Shown here: positions 1-6,139 of the stretch, piece by piece | Layout: every line of letters starts with the position of its first letter | Numbering within the stretch: the stretch's first letter is position 1 | Source: Sulfitobacter mediterraneus | Lineage (GTDB): Bacteria > Pseudomonadota > Alphaproteobacteria > Rhodobacterales > Rhodobacteraceae | Reading direction: 5' to 3' | NCBI RefSeq assembly: GCF_016801775.1 | Contig: NZ_CP069005.1 | Span: 88,757-152,756, forward strand | DNA length: 64,000 bases | Position numbers and translations under genes: made by a program | Notes under the pieces: model-generated | Told to the model about the DNA's origin: nothing | What the model saw: only the letters and a program-made list of their open reading frames with translations | Databases searched by the model: none

Positions 1-2
1 AA

Positions 3-1439
3 GCAGTAGGGGCGACGCGCATTTCAACATTGGAGCTGAACGGTTTCGGAGCCTTCCTTCCGCAGCTGGAAGCGGCCCACCCGCACGCCATCGAAGAAGT
101 CATTGGTACTGAAATCAACCGACAGCTCGCAAACCTTACGGAGGTAGGACGTGCACCCATTTTGCATGACGCACTCCACCATGGCACACCATTCATGCGC
201 GACATCGCAGCCGCAGCGGCTACAGATAGCCTACCGGCATTTGAGAATGCGCTGGAGCAGAATACCCAGACCGACCTCAAATATGCCTTCGAACTGATTG
301 CTGGCAATGGCACGGATGAGGCCATTTCGAATGCCGTTGGAGCGATCCAAAATCATATCGACACATCCAACCAAATGACTGCTGAAAGCCAGCGGTTCTG
401 GCTGAAAATGTTGACCCAACTGAGCCTAGAGCAAGGGTGCGAAGCGGTGCTGGCAGCGACCGCTGACTTATCAACGCAAGAGTCCCGAGAAGCTGCAATT
501 TCAATATTTGCCGCGATCTTCGGTGATCGCCACTGGGGCGGGCAACCGAGTTTTGATAGGGTGGAGAATGGCCGTCGCCTCGAATTGTTGACCCTGCTGG
601 TCATAAGAGCCTACCAAACGGTGCGCCCGCAAGAGGATCAGCACACCTTTACACCGAACACTCGCGACCACGCTGAGGAAGCACGCGGTTACCTACTGAG
701 CACACTTGTTTCGACGCAGTCGCCGAGAACGCTGTCGGTGCTTTACGAATTGTCCGCAATGCCCGAATTCGCGCATCTGACAGACCGTTTGAAACAGATG
801 GCTACAGAGTTGGCGGCGAACATATTGGAACCCGAGGCCATGAGTGGCTCGGTATTCCGAATATTCGACCAAGAGCGGAACTACCGCGCCTATGACGACC
901 CATCTCTATTTGCGGTCATGAATCACAGGCTGGCAGACTTTGAACACCACTTGCTTAACGACGAGCAGACAACTGTAGCGACTTTGCGAAAGGTGGAAAG
1001 CGAAACAGAGCTACGTCAATTCCTTTCCTACTGGCTGACCCAAAACGCTCGAAGTGCATACAGTGTTACACAAGAAGCCGTTGCAATCGCTGAAAAACGA
1101 ACAGATATCCGATTGCACGCAGCCGGTTTGGACCGATACGCTTCTGTAGAAGCGAAGTTGGATGACGCAAGACATCGATGGAGCGGAAGCCAACTGAGAG
1201 ATGCTTTGATCGATCAACTCGTGGGGCGTTATCTTAACCATAAGCGATGTCGAGTTGGCTGTCTCTTAATCTGTATGCGCGAACCGCGGCAATGGGAGCA
1301 TCCAGACACCGGCGAAAGAATGGATTTGCAAACGACGGTCGCCTGGTTGCAGAGCGTTGCCAACGCCATCATGGAAGAACGTTCTGAACTGCTGCTTTCG
1401 GTGAAAGGGATCAATTACTCAGTTACTGCGAACGAGTAG
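3..1439 (+). CDS. C-terminal part of a large protein, possibly a defence-type NTPase (5' end outside window)
   Basis: The reading frame is open to the first bases of the window, so the true start lies upstream; the first internal start would be TTG at 30. The visible 479 residues are mostly alpha-helical with no signal peptide or membrane segment. The last 70 residues contain a Cys/Arg-rich stretch (KRCRVGCLLICMREPRQW) followed by HPDTG and a helix with TVAWLQ. From memory, this kind of ending is found at the C-terminus of large NACHT/STAND-like or related ATPases in bacterial defence loci. No ATPase motif is visible here because the N-terminal part is missing. The family assignment is therefore tentative, but that this is a real partial gene is well supported by its length and codon pattern. 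Confidence 0.6.
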   Translation, partial: AVGATRISTLELNGFGAFLPQLEAAHPHAIEEVIGTEINRQLANLTEVGRAPILHDALHHGTPFMRDIAAAAATDSLPAFENALEQNTQTDLKYAFELIAGNGTDEAISNAVGAIQNHIDTSNQMTAESQRFWLKMLTQLSLEQGCEAVLAATADLSTQESREAAISIFAAIFGDRHWGGQPSFDRVENGRRLELLTLLVIRAYQTVRPQEDQHTFTPNTRDHAEEARGYLLSTLVSTQSPRTLSVLYELSAMPEFAHLTDRLKQMATELAANILEPEAMSGSVFRIFDQERNYRAYDDPSLFAVMNHRLADFEHHLLNDEQTTVATLRKVESETELRQFLSYWLTQNARSAYSVTQEAVAIAEKRTDIRLHAAGLDRYASVEAKLDDARHRWSGSQLRDALIDQLVGRYLNHKRCRVGCLLICMREPRQWEHPDTGERMDLQTTVAWLQSVANAIMEERSELLLSVKGINYSVTANE

Positions 1440-1798
1440 ATATCTGTGCCGATCGAGGCGCTATTTGATGTATCCACGATTTCGATGATCAAAGTCCGCT
1501 TTGGAGCTTCCCGAGTGTCTCCGCTACAGAGCGGCGAATTCACACTTTCCGCCCATCACGTCGAATGCTTGGAAAAGCAATCCTTATAGTCGGCAGCGGC
1601 GTCGCCAGCACATCAACCTTAGGCTAAGCCCTGCGGCCTCCCCAGCTCGGCTTCGCGTGTCGCAGGGGAGAACGGCCCTTCGGTCCGTCGCGCATTCGGC
1701 CATGCGGCCTCACCGCGGCGTCGCACCCAGGCCCCCGGTTTGCCCGCCTCGCGAGCACGTCCCTCCCCGGCCGCTCCGCCGGATTGCGCTCTGGTCTG

Positions 1799-1817
1799 TT
1801 TTGGCCCGAGGCCAAAA
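1799..1817. repeat. Perfect inverted repeat TTTTGGCC-cga-GGCCAAAA
   Basis: Eight perfectly paired bases on each side of a three-base loop. It is not followed by a T-run on either strand beyond its own arm, so it is not a standard terminator for a visible gene. It could be a regulator site or a cruciform element of the plasmid backbone. Confidence 0.6.
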
Positions 1818-1858
1818 CGATCCCGCCGCTTCATCCGTCTTCCGCGTCCGGTCAGGCC

Positions 1859-1883
1859 GTTTGCCTGCTCGGGTCGGGCAAAC
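1859..1883. repeat. Inverted repeat GTTTGCC-N11-GGCAAAC
   Basis: Seven-base perfect arms separated by eleven bases, 42 bases downstream of the previous palindrome. The function is unknown. Its closeness to the other repeat suggests a structured non-coding block. Confidence 0.5.
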
Positions 1884-2170
1884 CTACCGTCAAAACACAC
1901 ACACATGAGCGCGGAAGCATATCCTCCGGATGGCCCCCAAATCAGCCCGCGTCAAGGATCGCAAAACTTTTCGGCGAGGGCGGCGCCAGTGGTACAGGGC
2001 GGTCCCGTGCGTGAGCGCGCGCATGTGTCGGGTGCTGCGCGCGGAAAACTTTTGCGCCCGGCAAGCCGGCGGCTATGCCGTCCCTGACCCGGGCAGATTC
2101 GGAAACCAGACATTCGGCCATGCCCCCACACTCACGTGGTGGCTCTATAACCGAACACTGGAGACCAGAC

Positions 2171-3100
2171 ATGGCTTACGACACTGCAAACACCTACGAG
2201 ACCATCGAACTTTTCGGACTGACCGAGAAGGACGCGCAGCTGCCGATCCCCGAGGATTACATCCTGACAGACCACATCATCCGCGAAAGCTTCGAGGCTT
2301 TGCTCGGGCCGCTGCGCGGGACCGGGCTTGAAGCAGAAATCGAACCGCTGGCCCATGGGCTCGCGACGATCCTGCAGCGCCGCAAGGTGGCACTCGGCAA
2401 GGAGGTCGACCGCACCGCGGACAAGATCGGCGCGCTGGCAAAATCCCACGACGGATCGGAGATCGCCGAGACCGCGCTCGAAGAGGCGCAGGCGCGCTTT
2501 GTGCAGCTGCGCGAGATCGTCAGCGCCATCGAGGTGATGAGCGAGGCGGCGGCGGAATGCTACGAGATCGAGACGGGTCACGCCTTCATCCCGGCGGCAG
2601 GCTCGCGGGCGAGTGTCCGGGCGCAAGAGACCGGGGCGGTCTTCGAGGCGCGGCAGCTCCTCGAGCAGCACGACCGCGAGACTGCCGAGAAATCCAAAGT
2701 CGAGGGGGTGCCCCTGATCGTCTCAGGCGCCACCGACTGGACCGATGTTGATGTGATCTTCAACACGCTCGACAAGGTTCGCGAACGGATCAAGCAGAAC
2801 CGCAACCAGGAGATTTTCCTCTGCCACAAGGGTGGCAAGCACGGGGCGGAGATGATCGCGGCCCGGTGGGCCCGGGCACGCGGGGTCGCGCAAGCGCGCT
2901 TCGATCCGCGCTGGTCCGCGCACGGGCGGGCGGCCCCGTTCAAGTGCAACGACGAAATGCTGGACGACAAGTTCGCGGCGACGGGGGTTGTCCTCTTCGG
3001 CGGCAACGGGGTCGCGCTGAACCTCGGGCAGAAGGCGGAAGCGAAAGGCCTGACGGTCATGCGGGTTGCGGACCCGGCGAAGAAGGCGTCGCAGGATTGA
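2171..3100 (+). CDS. DUF2493 (SLOG-like) domain protein
   Basis: A 309-residue soluble protein. The start ATG at 2171 is chosen over an upstream in-frame ATG at 2075 because it has a GGAG ribosome site nine bases before it and the domain begins downstream. The N-terminal 175 residues are helical and charged. From about residue 178 comes a Rossmann-like DUF2493 domain with a VSGATDWTD strand-loop and an FLCHKGGKHGAE segment, the conserved core of this family. DUF2493 belongs to the SLOG/YspA group, thought to bind nucleotides or their derivatives; no biochemical role is established. Such proteins are very common on Rhodobacterales plasmids near mobilisation genes. It is followed at once by a hairpin terminator. 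Confidence 0.75.
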   Translation: MAYDTANTYETIELFGLTEKDAQLPIPEDYILTDHIIRESFEALLGPLRGTGLEAEIEPLAHGLATILQRRKVALGKEVDRTADKIGALAKSHDGSEIAETALEEAQARFVQLREIVSAIEVMSEAAAECYEIETGHAFIPAAGSRASVRAQETGAVFEARQLLEQHDRETAEKSKVEGVPLIVSGATDWTDVDVIFNTLDKVRERIKQNRNQEIFLCHKGGKHGAEMIAARWARARGVAQARFDPRWSAHGRAAPFKCNDEMLDDKFAATGVVLFGGNGVALNLGQKAEAKGLTVMRVADPAKKASQD

Positions 3101-3107
3101 AGAGAGA

Positions 3108-3129
3108 GGGTCGCCTTAGGGCGGCCCTT
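3108..3129 (+). terminator. Hairpin terminator, first copy of a duplicated element
   Basis: GGGTCGCC-TTAG-GGCGGCCC forms an eight-pair stem with one wobble pair, seven bases after the DUF2493 stop codon. The element extends as a direct repeat to 3145. A second copy (32 of 38 positions the same) follows the next gene at 4261-4298. Confidence 0.55.
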
Positions 3130-3199
3130 ACGTCGTTTCTCATGGGTGTGGACGTTCTCCAAATCACTTTGCCTAGCAATTTCCTGTTTTGATAGGTAT

Positions 3200-4249
3200 A
3201 TGTATGCCAAGCAAAACTTGGAAATGATAGGTATGACCCCACTCAGCAGCATCGCGATGAGCGCCTATACCGACCTGGTGCGTCTTCTTAAGGACGACGC
3301 CTTGTTCGGTGTCGAAGGCAAGCCAACACTCAAAGAGCGCGGCGACAAGGCCTATTGGTACGCCGCGCGCCGTGTCGGCACCGAGATGCGCTTCATCTAT
3401 ATCGGCGAGGACAGTGACGAGACGCGTGCACGTATCAACCGGATTGAGGAGCTGCGCTCGACCGCCAAGGATCGGCAGGCGGAACGGTCTCGGCTTGTCC
3501 GCCTCTTGCGCGCCGAAGGCATGACCCCCACCGACCGGGCAACCGGGTCCATCCTGTCGGCCATGGCCGCAGTAGGGACATTCCGGTTGGGTGGCACCAT
3601 CGTCGGAACCAATGCATTTCGCCTCTATGAAGGCGAGCTTGGTATCCGTCTGCCCATTGGCGGTATGGCCAATACTGGCGACATCGACATCGCGCAGTTC
3701 GAGAAGCTCAGCGTTGCGTTGCAGGATCAGGTCGACCCGGGTCTTGCCGAGACGTTCTCGGCGCTCAAATTCGATCCTCTGCCATCTCTTGACCAAGGCC
3801 GGACCTGGCGATGGGCCCAGGGCGGCAGTGGCCAGCTGGTCGAGTTCCTCACACCGGCGTTCGGAGATGAGACCATCCGTGATCTGCCAGCATTGGGCGT
3901 GAACGCCCAAGGATTGAACTATCTGAACTTCCTGATCGCTGAGCCGATCCACGCGGCGGCGATCTATAGATCCGGCGTTCTGGTGCAGGTGCCCCGCCCG
4001 GAGCGTTATGCAGTCCACAAACTGATCATTGCCGACCGGCGCCGCGATGGGGCAGGAAGCCTGAAATCCGCGAAGGACCGCGAGCAGGCGGCTTTCCTTA
4101 TCGAAGCGATGGCCGAGGACCGGCCCGATGATCTGGCTCGGGCCTATGCCACCGCAATGGAGGTTGGGCCGCGCTGGCGGGAACACATCGGCAACTCGCT
4201 GAAGCGAATGCCTGATACCAGGGGGATGCTCGACAGCTTGGGCGCGTGA
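3200..4249 (+). CDS. GSU2403-family nucleotidyltransferase-fold protein
   Basis: About 349 residues. The region around residues 131-165 has the fold's signature: a GGTIVGTNAF strand-turn followed by GDIDIA, giving the GG/GT and D-x-D metal ligands of polymerase-beta-type nucleotidyltransferases. The C-terminal half is helical. The GSU2403 family (PF12281-like) is uncharacterised, but other members of the fold include AbiEii/MenT-type toxins that add nucleotides to tRNA. No antitoxin-like partner is visible beside it. The start is uncertain: ATG 3200 has a weak GATAGG before it, ATG 3224 and 3233 are alternatives, and an in-frame ATG at 3146 lies inside the preceding repeat. A small palindrome (CCAAG-caaaa-CTTGG, 3206-3220) covers the proposed start. 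Confidence 0.75.
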   Translation: MYAKQNLEMIGMTPLSSIAMSAYTDLVRLLKDDALFGVEGKPTLKERGDKAYWYAARRVGTEMRFIYIGEDSDETRARINRIEELRSTAKDRQAERSRLVRLLRAEGMTPTDRATGSILSAMAAVGTFRLGGTIVGTNAFRLYEGELGIRLPIGGMANTGDIDIAQFEKLSVALQDQVDPGLAETFSALKFDPLPSLDQGRTWRWAQGGSGQLVEFLTPAFGDETIRDLPALGVNAQGLNYLNFLIAEPIHAAAIYRSGVLVQVPRPERYAVHKLIIADRRRDGAGSLKSAKDREQAAFLIEAMAEDRPDDLARAYATAMEVGPRWREHIGNSLKRMPDTRGMLDSLGA

Positions 4250-4260
4250 TGGCCATAACC

Positions 4261-4282
4261 GGGTCGCCTTCGGGCGGTCCTT
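4261..4282 (+). terminator. Hairpin terminator, second copy of the duplicated element
   Basis: GGGTCGCC-TTCG-GGCGGTCC forms an eight-pair stem with two wobble pairs and a stable UUCG tetraloop, followed by TTTCGTC. It lies eleven bases after the nucleotidyltransferase stop. It is a diverged copy of the element at 3108-3145; the similarity extends to 4298. Confidence 0.55.
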
Positions 4283-4298
4283 TCGTCAAATCTCATGG

Positions 4299-4774
4299 CG
4301 CGTGCGATCGGTCACACTTGATCTGCATCTCACGGCGTCCAGCACCGTCATCCCTCTACCCAGCCCGTCAGAGTTCGGCCCATCCGCATCGGTACGGGCT
4401 GGGGATGGTGCGCACCTAGCACATCGTCAGCAGCGCAAGACGCGAGGGGTCGAGACGTCGCACTTGAGGCTGAAGCCCTGCTCGACCCTCGGGTGGTGTC
4501 GCGGAACATCGCATCCACGCGGGCGGGCGTCATCAGCACCCCGGCCAGGTTCGGCAGGACGTGGACGCGGATGGTGGCGACTGCGTGATGGCACAGGTCA
4601 ATCGGGTCCCTCCTTTTTGCTATGCATGTGGATCGCACGGGGTCGGCCCGTTCGTGCCCTCAGCTCACGCTTCGGCAAGCACAAATACGGTTTCCACGGC
4701 GGGGCCGCGGACCCTCCGCATTTGCGCTTGCGACCGGTCCTTTTGCCCCCGTGCTGGGTGATCCTCATCGCAAT
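4299..4774. other. Intergenic stretch, no supported gene
   Basis: Open frames here on both strands lack ribosome sites and family resemblance, and the long plus-strand frame from 4302 runs through the following real gene and its terminator in another register. Some segments read like degraded coding sequence, but I cannot identify a source. Confidence 0.4.
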
Positions 4775-4788
4775 AAGGAGTAACCCAA

Positions 4789-4995
4789 ATGACCAACCAC
4801 TACGTCGCCACCGTTCCCGTCAAGTTCACCGATACCGATGGCCAGGAGCGCACCCGATTCCAACGCGTGGGCGCCATGTTCCGCAACACCCGCAACGGGG
4901 ACGGCTCGGAGTTCTTCAGCCTCAAGCTCGACTTCCCGGTCGCGGTCTCGGAGCTGGTGATGTTCCCACCGAGCGCGAAAGATCCCCAGGACTAA
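4789..4995 (+). CDS. Small conserved plasmid protein (68 residues)
   Basis: The ATG is preceded by a strong AAGGAG at 4775-4780 with eight-base spacing, and the gene is closed by a strong hairpin terminator at 5012-5042, so it is an independent transcription unit. The product is soluble with alternating strand-like segments and ends in FSLKLDFPVAVSELVMFPP. The pattern of a short beta-rich N-terminus plus a conserved hydrophobic tail resembles small uncharacterised proteins that I associate with alphaproteobacterial conjugation regions. I do not recognise a functional family. Confidence 0.65.
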   Translation: MTNHYVATVPVKFTDTDGQERTRFQRVGAMFRNTRNGDGSEFFSLKLDFPVAVSELVMFPPSAKDPQD

Positions 4996-5011
4996 ATCCT
5001 CTGGCGAGGAT

Positions 5012-5042
5012 GGGCCGCCCCAGGACGATCTTGGGGCGGCCC
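5012..5042 (+). terminator. Strong hairpin terminator of the 68-residue protein gene
   Basis: GGGCCGCCCCA (5012-5022) pairs perfectly with TGGGGCGGCCC (5032-5042) over eleven bases with a nine-base loop, sixteen bases after the stop codon. There is no clear T-run. Confidence 0.65.
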
Positions 5043-5232
5043 GATCCCTGTTCCAGGGATGCCGTGTCCGGCGGTCAGTTCGCCCGAGGTGACCTCCTCT
5101 TGGTGCCGGTCGCTGCGCGCGCAACGGACGATCGCCGCTCGGAATGATCAGGCCGCGACAGACCGGCCAGTCAGCCTCAAGGGGGCCATCCACAAAAACC
5201 TATCGGCCAGGGCCTCCCGGTTTTTGCGGCAG

Positions 5233-5253
5233 AGATTTGGCGGAGCCAAATCT
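5233..5253. repeat. Perfect inverted repeat AGATTTGGC-gga-GCCAAATCT
   Basis: Nine-base perfect arms with a three-base loop, in the non-coding stretch before the mobilisation genes. It is preceded by another imperfect pair (AAAAACC / GGTTTTT, about 5194-5225). It is part of a cluster of palindromes consistent with an origin-of-transfer or regulatory region. Confidence 0.6.
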
Positions 5254-5315
5254 GGCCCTCCTTGACCCTGCCTGTCCGCCCTGTCGGTGGGGTTTGCGCC
5301 CGCCCGCGGTTCCGT

Positions 5316-5335
5316 CCGAACACATGCGTGTTCGG
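5316..5335. repeat. Inverted repeat CCGAACAC-atgc-GTGTTCGG with outer arms
   Basis: Eight-base perfect arms with a four-base loop. Further out, CGCCCGC and GCGGGCG pair, and CTGCCTGTCC near 5268 faces GGACAGGTGG near 5373, so the whole 5265-5385 stretch can fold into a long imperfect hairpin. Confidence 0.55.
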
Positions 5336-5438
5336 CCAGACCTGCGGGCGGTGCTGGGGAAGGGGGCCTATTGGACAGGTGGGTCGCCCGGTGGCGAGGG
5401 GGCAGGCCCGCGTCCCTGCGGTCTGCGGGGGAAGCGGA

Positions 5439-5523
5439 CACCAAGGCTGCCTGAGCCCGAATGCAACGTAAGTATATAATTGACAGCTTAGTATAATATC
5501 GTAAGGTGGGGGCAGCCTTGGTG
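5439..5523. other. oriT: Candidate origin of transfer (oriT) region
   Basis: Two perfect 13-base inverted arms, CACCAAGGCTGCC (5439-5451) and GGCAGCCTTGGTG (5511-5523), enclose 59 bases. Inside is an AT-rich patch with an inner dyad (CTTA...TAAG, 5487-5505), in sharp contrast to its GC-rich surroundings. The element ends 35 bases before the MobC-like start and directly precedes the relaxase operon, the usual place for oriT. The nick site cannot be identified by eye, and no known nic consensus is clearly present. The palindromes at 5233-5335 may belong to the same region. Confidence 0.4.
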
Positions 5524-5557
5524 GAAGGTGGCAGGAAATAGGGGGTCTTTCTTCCGC

Positions 5558-6139
5558 ATGTCCCGAACAAAACGCCTGACAGAGACCGAGAAGATGCAGA
5601 TCGTCCGCGAGGCCGCGGAAGGTGTGTCGACGTCTGAGCTGGCCGAGCGCTTCGAGGTCACATCGCGGGCCGTGCGATACATCTTGAAAGCCGATGCCGA
5701 GCGTCAAATGGATGCCGCGATCCCGGTCTCCGCAGTCAGTGTGAAGGTCACGGCTGCGGAGCTTGCGGCGCTCGACGAGGTGCTGGCCGAGGCCGGGATC
5801 GAGAGCCGGGCCGAGGGGCTGCGGCGGCTCATTCAGGCGGCGGGTGGGGTGTTTGTTCCGGACGCGCAGATGGCGGCCGAGATGGCGCGCTACCGCGCCT
5901 CGCTGCACGAGGTCGGCAATGGGGTAGCGCAAATTGCCAAGCAGATGACGCAGGCCAACCGGCAGGGGCAGGGGGCTGGTTCGGAGTTCACCGAATTGCG
6001 CTTTGCGCAGATGCGCGGGCTGGCGCGGTTCATCCTGGATTCTGCTGACGAGATCGATCTGCTCCTGCGCCGCCGTCGGGACGCCATGCAGCTCGAGGCC
6101 ACGGCAGCCTTGAGGGAGTTTGCCCATGCGGCTGAATGA
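5558..6139 (+). CDS. MobC-like relaxosome accessory protein
   Basis: The 193-residue product has two parts. Residues 5-45 contain a helix-turn-helix of the kind seen in transposase or regulator N-termini (EGVSTSELAERF...TSRAVRYIL). The C-terminal half resembles MobC/relaxosome accessory proteins, with an MAAEMARYRASLHEVGNGV segment and a helix about IAKQMTQANR. It would bind oriT and help the relaxase open the strands. ATG 5558 is chosen over the in-frame GTG at 5528 because the protein proper begins with MSRTKRLTE and a GGGGG tract lies about twelve bases upstream. It overlaps the relaxase start by 14 bases, so the two are translated together. Confidence 0.7.
   Translation: MSRTKRLTETEKMQIVREAAEGVSTSELAERFEVTSRAVRYILKADAERQMDAAIPVSAVSVKVTAAELAALDEVLAEAGIESRAEGLRRLIQAAGGVFVPDAQMAAEMARYRASLHEVGNGVAQIAKQMTQANRQGQGAGSEFTELRFAQMRGLARFILDSADEIDLLLRRRRDAMQLEATAALREFAHAAE

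Larger units (their letters stand above)
1440..2170. other. Hairpin-rich intergenic stretch without a supported gene
   Basis: This stretch of about 730 bases has open frames on both strands, but they are GC-driven, Arg/Pro-rich and without ribosome sites. None resembles a known family. It carries two clear inverted repeats (1799-1817 and 1859-1883) and an acacacacaca run near 1895. The last bases hold the GGAG ribosome site of the next gene. It may contain promoter and regulatory structure or be old plasmid backbone. Confidence 0.5.

Noticed and set aside
1501..2331. Several GC-driven open frames in the first intergenic stretch
   Set aside because: Low-complexity Arg/Pro composition, no ribosome sites and no family resemblance; palindromes lie within them.
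4302..5147. 281-codon plus-strand frame
   Set aside because: It runs across the well-supported 68-residue gene and its terminator in another register, has no ribosome site and is rich in Arg and Pro.
5475..5500. TTGACA and TATAAT before mobC as a sigma-70 promoter
   Set aside because: The two hexamers are only six bases apart, far below the required spacing of about 17.
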